DNA of 64,000 nucleotides from Brenneria bubanii (GCF_022378355.1 NZ_JAKMAJ010000006.1:124001-188000), one strand, 5' to 3'; positions 39,279 through 52,086 are shown, numbered from the stretch's first letter. Translations and numbers: made by a program. The notes: a model not told the origin generated them from the sequence alone.

Positions 39279-39731
39279 TTAAAAGTGGGGTACCAGATTC
39301 GCCTTCTGGATGTTGCTCAGCGCGAACACTTCGTCTTTGCCTTCCACTGTTATGGTGATCATTTCGCCTTCAACGGCTTTAATAATCCCCGACCATTTAC
39401 GGCGATTCTGGACTGCCATACGCAGCACCACTGTCACCTCTTCACCGATGAAACGGACATAATGTTCTGCCGTGAACAAAGGGCGCTCAAGCCCAGGAGA
39501 TGACACTTCCAGGTTATAGGCGACAGTGATGGGATCTTCAACATCCAACACGGCACTGACCTGGTGGCTGACATCAGCACAATCATCAACAGTGATGCCA
39601 TCTTCACTATCAATATAGATACGCAGCGTCGATTGGCGACCCCGGATGAACTCAATACCCACCAGTTCGTAGCCTAATGCTTCGACTGGCGCTGAAATCA
39701 TCTCTGTTAATTTTTGCTCTAATGTGGACAA
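39279..39731 (-). CDS. rimP: Ribosome maturation factor RimP, TTG start
   Basis: A 150-residue protein for 30S maturation. TTG at 39729-39731 gives the family start ([28 protein letters not shown]) and the exact usual length; an earlier TTG at 39743 would add four residues. It is the first protein gene of the metY-rimP-nusA-infB operon. Confidence 0.95.
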   Translation of the reverse strand: MSTLEQKLTEMISAPVEALGYELVGIEFIRGRQSTLRIYIDSEDGITVDDCADVSHQVSAVLDVEDPITVAYNLEVSSPGLERPLFTAEHYVRFIGEEVTVVLRMAVQNRRKWSGIIKAVEGEMITITVEGKDEVFALSNIQKANLVPHF

Positions 39732-39755
39732 GCCCACCCCCAAGACATAAAAAAA

Positions 39756-39769
39756 GGGCTTAATAGCCC
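39756..39769 (-). terminator. Terminator just before rimP
   Basis: GGGCT-TAAT-AGCCC stem followed on the minus strand by seven T. It is the second of two tandem terminators between metY and rimP. Confidence 0.7.
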
Positions 39770-39797
39770 AGTAATTCTGTTACCAAATAACAAAAAA

Positions 39798-39813
39798 CCC
39801 CGATATATCGGGG
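39798..39813 (-). terminator. Terminator after tRNA metY
   Basis: CCCCGATATATCGGGG, a perfect palindrome, with TTTTTTG after it on the minus strand. Read-through past this and the next stem is needed to express rimP-nusA-infB from the metY promoter. Confidence 0.8.
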
Positions 39814-39951
39814 CTTTATGCAACTGGACCCTATTACCGCTAAAATAACGCGGCATAACTTTCGGTTAAGGATTCTTTCAAAACGACTGTGAAAGCGATG
39901 GAAACTTACTGAACAGCCTATTTGAAAAAAAGCGCTACCTGGAAAGTTAAG

Positions 39952-40028
<77 letters not shown>

Positions 40029-40044
40029 TCCGAAAACGTGGCAA

Positions 40045-40073
40045 ATACTACGCTGACAACCGCCAAAAAGCAA
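40045..40073 (-). promoter_or_regulatory. metY promoter
   Basis: On the minus strand TTGCTT (40068-40073), a 17-base spacer, and TAGTAT (40045-40050), placing the start about 10 bases before the mature tRNA. Confidence 0.6.
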
Positions 40074-40087
40074 GTTATCTATAGGAT

Positions 40088-40174
40088 TGGTACCGAGGAC
40101 GGGACTTGAACCCGTAAGCCCAATCGGGCACTACCACCTCAAGGTAGCGTGTCTACCAATTCCACCACCTCGGC
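40088..40174 (-). tRNA. leuU: tRNA-Leu (GAG)
   Basis: An 87-base class II tRNA beginning GCCGAGG, with a long variable arm, anticodon loop CTTGAGG (anticodon GAG), GGTTCAAGTCC in the T arm, and an encoded CCA. It lies between secG and metY as in E. coli. Confidence 0.97.
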
Positions 40175-40243
40175 ATCACAATTACTGCTACTGCTTTATC
40201 GCAACAGCGAGCTGCGCCGTTGCGGTTACTTCTTTTAAAACGA

Positions 40244-40579
40244 TTATTTCGGAATATCGCTCGCTGGCGTCGAAGGCGCGGCAGGCGCTGTCGTCTGCTC
40301 GGCTTTTTCAGGCTGGCTCAGGTTATCCCATACGCTACCTGCTTTATCATGCTTGGTGCTCATGTTGCCCAGCACCAGGCTAATGATGAAGAACAAGGTC
40401 GCCAACACTGCGGTCATGCGAGTCATGAAGTTGCCGGAGCCGCTCGAACCGAACAAAGTGGCAGAAGCACCTGCTCCGAACGAGGCTCCCATATCAGCAC
40501 CTTTACCTTGTTGCAGCATAATCAAGGCAACCAGCCCGATCGCTATCAACAGGAAAATGACTAAAAGAGCTTCGTACAT
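40244..40579 (-). CDS. secG: Preprotein translocase subunit SecG
   Basis: A 111-residue inner-membrane protein with two helices ([19 protein letters not shown] and [15 protein letters not shown]). It forms the SecYEG channel and helps SecA-driven export. Start [11 protein letters not shown] at 40579; the nine upstream residues of the open frame are not family-like. leuU and metY follow. Confidence 0.96.
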   Translation of the reverse strand: MYEALLVIFLLIAIGLVALIMLQQGKGADMGASFGAGASATLFGSSGSGNFMTRMTAVLATLFFIISLVLGNMSTKHDKAGSVWDNLSQPEKAEQTTAPAAPSTPASDIPK

Positions 40580-40907
40580 AATTGTACCCGTAACCGTTTT
40601 CCCCATTATTCATGGAGATTTTAAATTCTAGCGAAAAATCGCGTGTAGCCGCTAAAGTGAATAGAAACATCATCCCTTATTAAGCGGGTCTGAATACTAA
40701 CCAAAGGCTGTAGCGTACGCAAGGGTAATTTAGCCGCCATTGGCTGATTGAAGAAAAAAGCAGCGGCTTACGGTGCGCAGCCAGCATTGAACAGGTTATC
40801 TACTTGATTGTTAAGGTTAGCAACTGACTAATCAAATCAATCATAAAGACCGGGCATTTAAAGAGGCAGCATTGCCAGAATACGCTCTCTGGCGCTGCTG
40901 AATCCAA
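40580..40907. other. Intergenic region between glmM and secG
   Basis: No gene or clear hairpin terminator is visible. It should contain the secG promoter. Confidence 0.4.
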
Positions 40908-42242
40908 TTAAACCGCTTTTACCGCATCGGCGATCCGATTGGCCAACTCGACCACCATGGCTTCGTTTTCACCCTCGACCATGACGCGTATCAACGGCTC
41001 CGTGCCCGACTTCCGGAGTAATACTCGCCCTCGTCCGATCAGCGCTTTCTCAACATCGCACGTTATCTGTTGAACCCGCTGGTCCTCAAGCGGATCATGC
41101 TCCCCGGAGTAGCGGACATTAACCAGCACCTGTGGGAACAGTTTCATGCCGCTGCACAAGTCATGCAGGCTCATGTGGTTTCTGACCATGGCGGTAAGCA
41201 CTTGCAAACCGGCTATAACGCCGTCGCCCGTCGTCGTTTTATCCAGTAGAATCACATGACCGGAGTTTTCAGCGCCGATGCGCCATCCTTTGGCCTGCAT
41301 CATTTCCAACACATAACGATCGCCGACCTTGGCTCGGGCAAAGGGGATCCCCAGTTGCTTTAATGCCAGTTCCAATCCCATATTACTCATCAAGGTTCCT
41401 ACCGCCCCGCCGCGCAGCTGCCCCTGGCGCAAACCTTCTCGAGCAATGATATACAGGATTTGGTCGCCATCGACTTTATTGCCGAGGTGGTCAACCATAA
41501 TCAATCGGTCGCCGTCACCATCAAAAGCCAATCCTACATCGGCCTTTTCCGCCAAAACTCGCGCCTGCAGCTGCCTGACGTCCGTTGCGCCGCACTCTTC
41601 GTTAATATTCATTCCATCAGGCTTGCAGCCGATGGAAATGACGTCCGCCCCCAGTTCACGCAAAACGCTGGGGGCGATGTGATACGTTGCGCCATTCGCA
41701 CAATCCACCACCACCTTCAGGCCGTTCAGATTCAGTTCGCTGGGGAATGTTCCCTTACAGAATTCAATATAGCGCCCGGCGGCATCAACGATGCGATTGG
41801 CCTTACCCAGCTCTGCAGATTCAACACAGGTCAGCGGCTTCTCTAATTCAGCCTCAATCGCCTCTTCGACTTCATCAGGCAGTTTAGTGCCGTCAATTGA
41901 GAAGAATTTAATGCCGTTATCATAATAAGGGTTATGCGAGGCCGAAATAACAATGCCGGCCTCTGCTCTGAATGTCCGAGTGAGATAAGCCACCGCCGGG
42001 GTCGGCATTGGGCCGGTAAACGAGGCGGATAATCCCGCCGCGGCCAACCCCGCTTCCAACGCAGACTCCAGCATATAACCGGATATTCGGGTGTCCTTAC
42101 CGATGATGATTTTACGCGAGCCATGTCGCGCCAGCACTTTTCCCGCCGCCCAGCCCAGCTTCAACACAAAATCGGGAGTAATTGGGCTATCGCCCACTTT
42201 GCCCCGAACGCCATCGGTTCCAAAATATTTACGGTTACTCAT
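40908..42242 (-). CDS. glmM: Phosphoglucosamine mutase
   Basis: A 444-residue enzyme that converts glucosamine-6-phosphate to glucosamine-1-phosphate for peptidoglycan and LPS. The phosphoserine is Ser102 in [15 protein letters not shown]. The metal loop is DGDGDR and the C-terminal phosphate loop is [13 protein letters not shown]. It is eight bases after folP, in the ftsH-folP-glmM order. Confidence 0.98.
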   Translation of the reverse strand: MSNRKYFGTDGVRGKVGDSPITPDFVLKLGWAAGKVLARHGSRKIIIGKDTRISGYMLESALEAGLAAAGLSASFTGPMPTPAVAYLTRTFRAEAGIVISASHNPYYDNGIKFFSIDGTKLPDEVEEAIEAELEKPLTCVESAELGKANRIVDAAGRYIEFCKGTFPSELNLNGLKVVVDCANGATYHIAPSVLRELGADVISIGCKPDGMNINEECGATDVRQLQARVLAEKADVGLAFDGDGDRLIMVDHLGNKVDGDQILYIIAREGLRQGQLRGGAVGTLMSNMGLELALKQLGIPFARAKVGDRYVLEMMQAKGWRIGAENSGHVILLDKTTTGDGVIAGLQVLTAMVRNHMSLHDLCSGMKLFPQVLVNVRYSGEHDPLEDQRVQQITCDVEKALIGRGRVLLRKSGTEPLIRVMVEGENEAMVVELANRIADAVKAV

Positions 42243-42250
42243 AATAGTTT

Positions 42251-43084
42251 TTATTCCTTTGCTGAAAGAGTGGCCTCGACAATACGCATCGCATCTACCG
42301 TTTCTTTTACGTCATGAACACGAATGATTTGCGCGCCCTGCATCGCCGCTATCACCGCACAGGTAACGCTGCCCGGCCCCCGTTTAATCGGGGGAACCTT
42401 TAGTAGCTGTCCAATCATCGATTTTCTCGACATCCCGACCAGCAGTGGCAACTCAAAACGGTGTAATTCACTCAGGCGCGCCAAAAGCTGGTAATTGTGG
42501 GACAAATTCTTGCCAAATCCGAATCCGGGATCCAGTAACAAATTGCTTTTTAGAATATTGGCGTTTACGCAACGATCGATCTGACGCTGAAAAAAATCGC
42601 CGACCTCTGTCATCAAGTCATCATAATGCGGGCTATGCTGCATTGTCTTTGGCAATCCCTGCATATGCATAAGGCACACCGGTAGCCCGGTCGCCGCAGC
42701 GGCGGCTAACGCACCGGGCTCCTGCAGTGAGCGGATATCGTTAATCAGATGAGCGCCAGCCTGCGCCGCGGCCGTGATGACTTCAGATTTTGACGTATCG
42801 ACAGAAATCCAGGTATCAAAACGCTGGGCCAAGGCTTCAACCACGGGAATAACACGCTCCAGCTCTTCTCCCGTACTGACCTCGTCGGCACCGGGACGCG
42901 TGGATTCACCCCCAATGTCAATCAGCATAGCGCCGGCCGTAATCATATCCTGAGCATGAAACAGCGCAGCATCCAACGTATTGTGCTTGCCGCCATCAGA
43001 AAATGAATCGGGAGTGACGTTAAGAATCCCCATCACCTTGGGACGAGAAAGATCCAGGGTTGATCCTCTGGCAGTCAATTGCAT
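42251..43084 (-). CDS. folP: Dihydropteroate synthase
   Basis: A 277-residue folate enzyme joining p-aminobenzoate to the pterin. Signatures are [15 protein letters not shown] and [14 protein letters not shown], with NDIRSL and the C-terminal IRVHDVKET. It is the target of sulfonamides. It follows ftsH after a terminator-like stem and is tightly linked to glmM. Confidence 0.97.
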   Translation of the reverse strand: MQLTARGSTLDLSRPKVMGILNVTPDSFSDGGKHNTLDAALFHAQDMITAGAMLIDIGGESTRPGADEVSTGEELERVIPVVEALAQRFDTWISVDTSKSEVITAAAQAGAHLINDIRSLQEPGALAAAAATGLPVCLMHMQGLPKTMQHSPHYDDLMTEVGDFFQRQIDRCVNANILKSNLLLDPGFGFGKNLSHNYQLLARLSELHRFELPLLVGMSRKSMIGQLLKVPPIKRGPGSVTCAVIAAMQGAQIIRVHDVKETVDAMRIVEATLSAKE

Positions 43085-43144
43085 GATTTCCCCTCAACTC
43101 GTTGACTATCTTAAAACTTATTCGGCAAATGACGTTAGTAAAAA

Positions 43145-43162
43145 ACCCCGGACAAGTCCGGG
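43145..43162. terminator. Terminator between ftsH and folP
   Basis: CCCCGGAC-AA-GTCCGGGG with T runs on both sides. It ends ftsH on the minus strand, possibly leaving partial read-through to folP. Confidence 0.75.
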
Positions 43163-43206
43163 GTTTTTAGTCGTGCAGTGTGAATATCACAGGCGCACTG
43201 GTTAAA

Positions 43207-45141
43207 TTATTTCTCGCCTAATTGCCCGGAAATTGTGTTGCCCGGATTAGGTGTGCGAGGTTCATCAACCGGCGTTGGCGCCATGGGTGAACCACCGCTG
43301 CCAGAGTTGCTGTCTGACTTCTGTTCTTCCCAGCCAGCTGGCGGACGAACGTCCTTACGCGACATCAAGTCATCAATCTGAGGCGCATCAATGGTTTCAT
43401 ACTTCATTAATGCATCCTTCATCGAATGCAGGATGTCCATATTCGCCATCAGTAACTCACGCGCACGCTGATAGTTACGCTCAATCAGAGATTTAACTTC
43501 CTGATCGATGATTCTGGCGGTTTCATCAGACATATGTTTGGCCTTAGCCACAGAACGTCCCAGGAACACTTCGCCATCTTCCTCTGCGTACAACAACGGA
43601 CCCAATTTTTCAGAAAATCCCCACTGCGTTACCATGTTGCGAGCAATAGAGGTTGCAACCTTGATGTCGTTTGATGCGCCGGTGGAAACCTTTTCCACGC
43701 CGTAGATGATTTCCTCAGCCAGACGGCCGCCGTACAGAGTGGAAATCTGACTTTCCAGCTTCTGACGGCTAGCGCTGATCGCATCACCTTCCGGCAAGAA
43801 GAATGTCACGCCCAGTGCGCGGCCACGAGGAATGATCGTCACTTTATGCACCGGATCGTGCTCCGGCACCAACCGACCAATAATTGCATGGCCCGCTTCA
43901 TGATAGGCCGTCGACTCTTTCTGCTGCTCCGTCATCACCATGGAACGGCGCTCTGCGCCCATCATGATCTTATCTTTCGCTTTCTCAAACTCGACCATGG
44001 ACACAACCCGCTTATTGCCGCGGGCGGCGAAAAGCGCGGCTTCGTTGACCAGGTTAGCCAAATCAGCGCCGGAGAAACCAGGCGTGCCACGCGCGATGAC
44101 GGAGGCGTCAATATCCGGGGATAGAGGTACGCGACGCATGTGCACTTTCAGAATCTGCTCACGACCGCGAACATCTGGCAAGCCGACCACCACCTGGCGG
44201 TCAAAACGGCCAGGACGCAATAACGCAGGGTCAAGCACATCAGGGCGGTTCGTCGCGGCAATAACAATGATGCCTTCATTACCTTCAAAACCATCCATTT
44301 CAACCAGCATCTGGTTCAACGTCTGTTCACGCTCATCATGACCGCCACCCAGACCCGCGCCACGCTGACGACCCACGGCATCAATTTCATCAATGAAGAT
44401 GATACAAGGCGCGGCTTTTTTCGCCTGCTCAAACATGTCGCGCACGCGGGATGCGCCCACGCCGACAAACATTTCAACGAAGTCGGAACCAGAAATAGTA
44501 AAGAAAGGTACTTTCGCTTCACCGGCGATCGCTTTTGCCAGCAGGGTTTTACCCGTTCCCGGCGGACCGACCATCAGGATGCCTTTCGGTATCTTGCCGC
44601 CCAGCTTCTGGAAACGGCTTGGCTCACGCAGATATTCAACCAGCTCACTGACTTCTTCTTTTGCTTCATCACAACCGGCGACGTCAGCGAAAGTGGTTTT
44701 GATCTGATCTTCCGTCAGCATCCGAGCCTTGCTTTTACCGAAGGACATGGCGCCTTTACCGCCACCGCCTTGCATTTGACGCATAAAGAAGATCCAGACA
44801 CCAATCAGCAATAGCATTGGGAACCAGGAAATAAATATCGTAGCCAGGATACTCTGCTCTTCCGGCGGCTCACCAACGACTTTCACATTCTTCGTTATCA
44901 GGTTATCCAGTAACTTGGGATCGTTGACAGGAATATAAGTTGTGTATCTGTTGCTATCTTTTTTGATAACACTGATCTCACGCCCGTTAATACGTGCTTC
45001 ACGGACCTGATCCTGATTCACTTCAGTTAAGAAGGTTGAATAATCCACCCTGCGGCCATTCGACTCGCTGGGCCCAAAGCTCTGAAATACAGACATCAGC
45101 ACGACTGCGATGACTAACCAGAGAATCAGGTTTTTCGCCAT
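43207..45141 (-). CDS. ftsH: ATP-dependent zinc metalloprotease FtsH
   Basis: A 644-residue membrane-anchored AAA+ protease. It has two N-terminal helices, Walker A GPPGTGKT near residue 195, the second region of homology, and zinc site HEAGH near 414. It degrades LpxC, sigma-32 and unassembled membrane proteins. The ATG at 45141 ([14 protein letters not shown]) equals the E. coli start; 45150 adds three residues. It is 56 bases after rlmE in the same operon. Confidence 0.98.
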   Translation of the reverse strand: MAKNLILWLVIAVVLMSVFQSFGPSESNGRRVDYSTFLTEVNQDQVREARINGREISVIKKDSNRYTTYIPVNDPKLLDNLITKNVKVVGEPPEEQSILATIFISWFPMLLLIGVWIFFMRQMQGGGGKGAMSFGKSKARMLTEDQIKTTFADVAGCDEAKEEVSELVEYLREPSRFQKLGGKIPKGILMVGPPGTGKTLLAKAIAGEAKVPFFTISGSDFVEMFVGVGASRVRDMFEQAKKAAPCIIFIDEIDAVGRQRGAGLGGGHDEREQTLNQMLVEMDGFEGNEGIIVIAATNRPDVLDPALLRPGRFDRQVVVGLPDVRGREQILKVHMRRVPLSPDIDASVIARGTPGFSGADLANLVNEAALFAARGNKRVVSMVEFEKAKDKIMMGAERRSMVMTEQQKESTAYHEAGHAIIGRLVPEHDPVHKVTIIPRGRALGVTFFLPEGDAISASRQKLESQISTLYGGRLAEEIIYGVEKVSTGASNDIKVATSIARNMVTQWGFSEKLGPLLYAEEDGEVFLGRSVAKAKHMSDETARIIDQEVKSLIERNYQRARELLMANMDILHSMKDALMKYETIDAPQIDDLMSRKDVRPPAGWEEQKSDSNSGSGGSPMAPTPVDEPRTPNPGNTISGQLGEK

Positions 45142-45197
45142 GTCACTCAAGGGATTAACCTCATATTACAACTGTGTTAAAAAACAGCGTTAGGGTA

Positions 45198-45827
45198 CTA
45201 CAGTTTGCGCCCTGTCGCTACGATATACACTTCACGAGATCTGGCACGCGAAGCGTCTGGTTTACGAATTTTAACCTTCGTAAACAGGGAGCGAATTTCC
45301 CGCAGGTATTCATCAAAACCTTCTCCCTGAAACACTTTTACCAGAAAACTTCCTCCTGGCGCTAAAACATCCCGACACATACCAAGTGCTAATTCAACCA
45401 GATACATCGATTTCGGAATATCAACTGCTGGTGTACCACTCATATTCGGGGCCATGTCAGACATCACCACCTGAACTTTGTTGTCTCCAACTCTTTCAAG
45501 AAGAGCATTGAGGACTAATTCATCACGAAAGTCCCCCTGCAGGAAATCGACACCGACAATAGGATCCATCGGTAGAATATCACATGCAATGATGCGCCCC
45601 TTGCCGCCGATCTGCGTCACGACATACTGTGACCAGCCGCCTGGCGCCGCACCTAAATCAACCACCGTCATGCCCGGTCTAAACAGTTTGTCGCTCTGTT
45701 GTATTTCATCAAGTTTAAACCAAGCTCGGGAGCGGAGCCCTTTTTTCTGCGCCTGTTGCACATATTTGTCGCTAAAGTGTTCCTGCAACCAGCGACTGGA
45801 ACTTGCAGAACGCTTTTTAGTGGCCAT
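45198..45827 (-). CDS. rlmE: 23S rRNA U2552 2'-O-methyltransferase
   Basis: A 209-residue SAM-dependent methyltransferase (FtsJ/RrmJ), same length as E. coli. The SAM site is [14 protein letters not shown], and catalytic regions are [13 protein letters not shown] and [15 protein letters not shown]. It acts on the 50S A loop and its mRNA is heat-shock controlled in E. coli. It is divergent from yhbY. Confidence 0.97.
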   Translation of the reverse strand: MATKKRSASSSRWLQEHFSDKYVQQAQKKGLRSRAWFKLDEIQQSDKLFRPGMTVVDLGAAPGGWSQYVVTQIGGKGRIIACDILPMDPIVGVDFLQGDFRDELVLNALLERVGDNKVQVVMSDMAPNMSGTPAVDIPKSMYLVELALGMCRDVLAPGGSFLVKVFQGEGFDEYLREIRSLFTKVKIRKPDASRARSREVYIVATGRKL

Positions 45828-45970
45828 CTATTTTCCAACTATTCTTAGTAAGGCGCTATTGGTAAGTAGAAACGTCTTTCAGAGCCGAAATCTGCACAAC
45901 CAATTTGGTTATAATCATGAGATGGCGGTAGAATGAGCCGTTTTCAATCCCAACCTAAGCAAAAAAGACA

Positions 45971-46264
45971 ATGAATCTAAGTAATAAACAAAAACAACAC
46001 CTGAAAGGTCTGGCGCATCCGTTAAAACCGGTTGTTATGCTGGGCAATAACGGCCTCACCGAAGGTGTTCTGGCTGAGATCGAACAAGCATTAGAGCATC
46101 ACGAATTGATAAAAGTTAAGGTGGCCGCTGAAGAGCGAGAAACCAAGACTTTGATTATTGAAGCCATTGTTCGCGAAACCGGCGCCAGCAACGTTCAGGT
46201 TATCGGCCATACGCTGGTACTCTATCGTCCGTCGAAAGAACGTAAAATAGTGTTGCCACGATAA
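45971..46264 (+). CDS. yhbY: CRM-domain ribosome assembly factor YhbY
   Basis: A 97-residue single CRM (KH-like) RNA-binding protein with MNLSNKQKQHLKGLAHPLKPVVMLGNNGLTEGV, the family signature, including the loop GNNG. It binds pre-50S particles. It is divergent from rlmE-ftsH. Confidence 0.95.
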   Translation: MNLSNKQKQHLKGLAHPLKPVVMLGNNGLTEGVLAEIEQALEHHELIKVKVAAEERETKTLIIEAIVRETGASNVQVIGHTLVLYRPSKERKIVLPR

Positions 46265-46323
46265 CATTTTTTATTTCAGGATACTCTGTTTTAACGGAAA
46301 GGTGCCATGCCTCTCTGTGAGAG

Positions 46324-46345
46324 AAAAGGCCGCAAGCGGCCTTTT
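46324..46345. terminator. Bidirectional terminator between yhbY and greA
   Basis: AAAAGGCCGC-AA-GCGGCCTTTTT with a T-rich tail on the plus strand and A/T flanks on the other. The genes are convergent. Confidence 0.85.
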
Positions 46346-46391
46346 TCTTTTCTTTACAAACTTTGTTGTTTTTATCATCAGGCTACCGAAA

Positions 46392-46868
46392 TTACAGATA
46401 CTCAACACTGACGATTTCATATTCCACATCACCGCCCGGTGTCTGGATCACAACAATGTCATCCTGTTCTTTACCGATAAGCCCACGCGCGATCGGCGAG
46501 TTTACAGAAATCAGGTTCAGCTTAAAGTCAGCCTCGTCATCGCCAACGATGCGATACGTTTGTTCTTCTTCCGTATCCAGATTAATAACCTTGACGGTTG
46601 CGCCGAAGATAACGCGGCCGGAAGCCGACATCTTCGTCACATCAATCACCTGCGCATTGGATAGCTTGGCTTCGATATCCCGGATACGTCCTTCACAAAA
46701 ACCCTGCTGCTCACGCGCGGCATGGTATTCCGCATTTTCTTTCAGGTCGCCGTGCTCGCGCGCTTCGGCAATCGCGGCAATAATCTCAGGTCGGCGAACA
46801 CTCTTCAAAAAATCCAGCTCTTCGCGTAATTTTTCGGCACCACGTAACGTCATCGGAAATTGTTTCAT
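46392..46868 (-). CDS. greA: Transcript cleavage factor GreA
   Basis: A 158-residue RNA polymerase secondary-channel factor. The N-terminal coiled coil ([24 protein letters not shown]...) carries the acidic tip ([14 protein letters not shown]), and the C-terminal globular domain follows. It rescues backtracked complexes. Divergent from dacB. Confidence 0.97.
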   Translation of the reverse strand: MKQFPMTLRGAEKLREELDFLKSVRRPEIIAAIAEAREHGDLKENAEYHAAREQQGFCEGRIRDIEAKLSNAQVIDVTKMSASGRVIFGATVKVINLDTEEEQTYRIVGDDEADFKLNLISVNSPIARGLIGKEQDDIVVIQTPGGDVEYEIVSVEYL

Positions 46869-47136
46869 ATTATCTATACCTCTAGAAAATCCGTACGCCT
46901 CAAATAATCGTCATCCTGACGCGTTAAAAATCAAATACGACGGAGTATCTACTTACATGCCAGTGTTTTCCGGCAATTAAACAAAAGTAACCAGCCCCGG
47001 AACAAAATTTCCAGGCCGGAAGCGGTTTTGCATTTTGATACGTATTTTAACGCAGAGTTCCCTGGGGATCATCGTTTACTTTAGGCCTTGTTGCGCCGTA
47101 GTATGACCGCACGTTACCCCGTTGTTAGCTGAGATT

Positions 47137-48570
47137 ATGCGTTTTTCATCGATCATTCCCGGACTTGCCTGCGCTGTTGCTCTGCATGCGAATGCAGCAA
47201 CTGTTGAAGATCATATTCAGTACTTGCCTGATGGCGCCAATCTGGCTCTGGTGGTGCAAAAAATTGGCGCGGCTACCCCTACGTTAGCCTTTAATAGTCA
47301 ACAGATGGCGCTGCCAGCCAGCACCCAAAAAGTGTTGACCGCTCTGGCTGCACTCCTACAGTTAGGACCAGACTATCGTTTTGCGACCACAATGGAAAGT
47401 CATAGTCCGGTAACTAACGGTCAATTACGAGGTAATCTGATCGTTCGCTTCAGCGGCGACCCGACGCTGAAGCGCCAGCAGATACGCAATATGGTGCAGG
47501 AATTGAAAAAACGCGGCATTCGGGAAATCGAGGGCGATGTCATGATCGATACCTCGGTCTTCGCCAGCCACGATAAAGCGCCCGGCTGGCCCTGGAACGA
47601 TATGACGCAATGCTTCAGCGCCCCGCCGTCGGCCGCCATCGTCGACCGTAACTGTTTCTCCGTTTCGCTCTACAGCGCCCCTAGGGCGGGTGACAACGCG
47701 TTCATCCGCGTGGCGTCGTATTATCCCGTGCAAATGTTCAGCGAGGTTCGTACGCTGGCTAAGGGGTCACCTGATGCGCAATACTGTGAACTGGATGTGG
47801 TTCCCGGAGAACTGAACCGATTCACGTTGACGGGCTGCCTGATGCAAAGACAAGATCCGCTTCCGTTGGCCTTCGCCATCCAGGACGGCGCCAGCTATGC
47901 CGGCGCGATTGTCAAAGACGAGCTGCTACAGGCAGAGATCAGGATTAAGGGAAGCCTGAGACGTCAAACACAGCCGGGTCCCGCGGGCAGCATGCTGGCG
48001 CAAACCCAGTCCGCGCCGCTGCACGACCTGCTGACCATGATGCTGAAAAAGTCCGATAACATGATTGCCGACGCTGTTTTTCGCACCATCGGCCATGAAC
48101 GATTCAATGTTTCCGGCACATGGCGTGCCGGCGCTGACGCGGTTCGTCAGATTTTACGTCAAAAAGCCGGGGTCGATTTAGGCAACAGCATTGTGGTTGA
48201 TGGCTCCGGCCTGTCGCGCCATAACCTGATATCACCGGCCACCATGATGCAGGCATTGCAGTATATCGCTCAGCACGATAATGAATTGCACTATATCGAG
48301 ATGCTGCCGCTTGCCGGCTATGACGGCACCTTACGCTATCGTGGCGGCTTACATGAAGCGGGAGTAGACGGTAAGGTTTCTGCAAAAACCGGCTCCTTGC
48401 AAGGCGTGTACAACCTGGCTGGATTTATCACTACAGCCAGCGGCCAGCGCATGGCTTTTGTCCAGTACCTGTCCGGGTATGCGGTACCGCCGGAGGATCA
48501 GCGCGAACGACGCATTCCGCTCGTGCGGTTTGAAAGTCGCTTATACAAAGATATCTATCAGAATAACTGA
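47137..48570 (+). CDS. dacB: D-alanyl-D-alanine carboxypeptidase/endopeptidase PBP4
   Basis: A 477-residue periplasmic penicillin-binding protein. The signal peptide is MRFSSIIPGLACAVALHANA. The active site is Ser62-x-x-Lys65 in ALPASTQKVL, with SDN in LKKSDNMIADA and KTG in VSAKTGSLQG. Length and numbering equal those of the E. coli protein. It trims cross-links in cell separation and recycling. Confidence 0.96.
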   Translation: MRFSSIIPGLACAVALHANAATVEDHIQYLPDGANLALVVQKIGAATPTLAFNSQQMALPASTQKVLTALAALLQLGPDYRFATTMESHSPVTNGQLRGNLIVRFSGDPTLKRQQIRNMVQELKKRGIREIEGDVMIDTSVFASHDKAPGWPWNDMTQCFSAPPSAAIVDRNCFSVSLYSAPRAGDNAFIRVASYYPVQMFSEVRTLAKGSPDAQYCELDVVPGELNRFTLTGCLMQRQDPLPLAFAIQDGASYAGAIVKDELLQAEIRIKGSLRRQTQPGPAGSMLAQTQSAPLHDLLTMMLKKSDNMIADAVFRTIGHERFNVSGTWRAGADAVRQILRQKAGVDLGNSIVVDGSGLSRHNLISPATMMQALQYIAQHDNELHYIEMLPLAGYDGTLRYRGGLHEAGVDGKVSAKTGSLQGVYNLAGFITTASGQRMAFVQYLSGYAVPPEDQRERRIPLVRFESRLYKDIYQNN

Positions 48571-48617
48571 AATGACGCAGCGTACGGAATCACGCTGCGC
48601 CGCCGGTCCAGGTTAGG

Positions 48618-48653
48618 GCGGGAATTTATTGGACGTCGCCAATAAATTCCCGC
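48618..48653. terminator. Perfect 15-bp hairpin between dacB and obgE
   Basis: GCGGGAATTTATTGG at 48618-48632 pairs exactly with CCAATAAATTCCCGC at 48639-48653 around ACGTCG. It has no T tail. It lies between convergent genes and may end both. Confidence 0.6.
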
Positions 48654-48726
48654 ATGACCAGCAAAAAAGCGCTAGCTGACTAGAGGGAGAACCTGGCGGC
48701 CTCCAGCCACGTAATACAGCGCATCA

Positions 48727-49932
<1,206 letters not shown>

Positions 49933-50188
49933 CTATTTGTTTTAGGCTATTTATTGGTTCTTTTTGGCGTAACATGTTGCTTTCAAGGTATATCGGCATC
50001 ACTGCCAGCCACCATTAAAAGCCGACGCACCAGAACCTATTTCCGGCAAGGGGGCGGATTGTACCCGCTTCCCTCAATATTTTCACCTGTATTAAAAACA
50101 AACAGTACAGAAGGAATACCAAAACGGCAATCCTCATCAACCTACAGGCAAGTCACGTCTGTTTTCCTATTTCGTCCGGGCCATCGGC

Positions 50189-51148
50189 TTACTTGGGCAA
50201 CGTAATGGGGACAGTTTCTTTTTTCGCCGGGAAGAAACGATGCCCAACGGCGGAAAACATTGCCCCGGCGACAACAACCAAAGCGCCGATATACCCGAGC
50301 AAATTAAGCGCCGTCACCTCAAAATAAAGGGGCCAAATCAGCGCCAGTAAGTCGGAGAAAAGCAACGAGAACAGCGGCGTGAGCGTAATAACCGCACTAA
50401 CCTGGGCCGATTGCCAGCGCGCCATTGCTTCGGCCAGCGCGCCATAGCCTATCAGCGTATTCGCACCGCAGAACAACAGGCAGGCGAACTGCAGCCCATT
50501 CAGCTGCAGAATAACGTCCGGCCGGGCAAATGGCGTAATAAGAATCACACAGAGCATATAAAGCAGGAACAAAATTTGCTGAGACGTTAGCCGACGCAGC
50601 AATATCTTCTGGGCAACGCCGTACGTCACCCACACGCCAGCGGCGCAAACGCCCAACAGAACGCCTAGCGTGTAATCGGTAAGTCTGGTGAAAATTTCAA
50701 TCAGGCTGGCGTTAAAGAACAACATCAGCCCGCAAACCAAGGTCACCGCGCCAATAAGCTGCGTAACTCGCATCTTTTCTTTCAGGATCAGCACGCTGGC
50801 AAACATCATACCGACAGGTGAAAGTTGACCAATAACCTGGGAGGCGGTGGGGCTTAGGTATTGCAGCGATGAGCTGAAAAAGACAAAGTTCCCCAGTAAT
50901 CCGCCGGCCGCTATCAATAACACCATCAACCACCGACGCCGCCGGAAAATCCGCAGCGGGGGCAATTGCTTGCGCGAGGATAGCAGGATCCCCAAACCTA
51001 TAGACGCAATAAAAAACCGATACCAAACAATCGTATAAGGCTCCATCACCGCCAGAACCTGCTTCATGGCGATCGGCAAGGCGCCCCAGCATACTGCCGT
51101 AGTCAGCGCCAGACAAAGACCGATGCCAGTCTGTTGTTTAGTATACAT
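50189..51148 (-). CDS. yhbE: DMT-family (EamA) inner-membrane transporter
   Basis: A 319-residue protein with ten predicted helices in two EamA repeats (LCLALTTAVCWGALPIAMKQVL opening the first). The substrate is unknown. Start at 51148 (MYTKQQTG); the frame is open to 51196 across the preceding terminator. It lies in its conserved place between rpmA and obgE. The 255 bases to obgE show no gene. Confidence 0.9.
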   Translation of the reverse strand: MYTKQQTGIGLCLALTTAVCWGALPIAMKQVLAVMEPYTIVWYRFFIASIGLGILLSSRKQLPPLRIFRRRRWLMVLLIAAGGLLGNFVFFSSSLQYLSPTASQVIGQLSPVGMMFASVLILKEKMRVTQLIGAVTLVCGLMLFFNASLIEIFTRLTDYTLGVLLGVCAAGVWVTYGVAQKILLRRLTSQQILFLLYMLCVILITPFARPDVILQLNGLQFACLLFCGANTLIGYGALAEAMARWQSAQVSAVITLTPLFSLLFSDLLALIWPLYFEVTALNLLGYIGALVVVAGAMFSAVGHRFFPAKKETVPITLPK

Positions 51149-51185
51149 GTTCGTCTCAGCCGATCGCTCGGCAGCAGAATGTAAA

Positions 51186-51211
51186 AAGCCCCGCAACGAA
51201 TTGCGGGGCTT
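51186..51211 (-). terminator. Terminator after rpmA
   Basis: AAGCCCCGCAA-CGAA-TTGCGGGGCTT with TTTTTAC following on the minus strand. yhbE begins soon after, so it likely depends on read-through or its own promoter. Confidence 0.85.
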
Positions 51212-51237
51212 AAATCTGTAAGGCCTAACGCGAGAAA

Positions 51238-51495
51238 TTATTCAGCAACGATACTGATATATTTACGGTTTTTCGGGCCTTTAACTTCGAACTGAACTTT
51301 ACCGTCAGACAAAGCGAACAGAGTATGGTCTTTCCCGCAACCTACGTTGCTACCAGCGTGGAATTTGGTTCCGCGCTGACGAACGATGATGCTGCCCGCC
51401 AATACTGCTTCGCCGCCGAAACGTTTTACGCCCAGACGTTTGCTTTCAGAGTCACGACCGTTACGAGTCGAACCGCCAGCTTTCTTGTGTGCCAT
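51238..51495 (-). CDS. rpmA: 50S ribosomal protein L27
   Basis: An 85-residue protein with the canonical [28 protein letters not shown] start. The N-terminal tail reaches the peptidyl transferase centre. It follows rplU by 19 bases. Confidence 0.98.
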   Translation of the reverse strand: MAHKKAGGSTRNGRDSESKRLGVKRFGGEAVLAGSIIVRQRGTKFHAGSNVGCGKDHTLFALSDGKVQFEVKGPKNRKYISIVAE

Positions 51496-51514
51496 TTATC
51501 CGCTCTCCTAAATC

Positions 51515-51874
<360 letters not shown>

Positions 51875-52086
51875 CTATAAATATTCACAATAGGGCGCGA
51901 ATTCTACGCAAAAAACCCGAGGATGACAAGTGCAGAATCGAAGGATGTGCAGAAAAAGAATACAACCTATTAACTGCCGTTTATCTCTCTCATTTTTCCA
52001 GTACAATCAATCCAACAAATTCCATCATATGCCGATATGAGACAGCAATCAGACGGCGATGTTGAAGAAATCAGCTGGCACAAACC

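Noticed and set aside
38151-39503. 450-codon open frame on the plus strand opposite nusA and rimP
   Set aside because: It is the antisense of two well-identified genes, has no recognisable domain, and is explained by codon bias on the coding strand. The same holds for the 385-codon frame opposite pnp (30986-32143).
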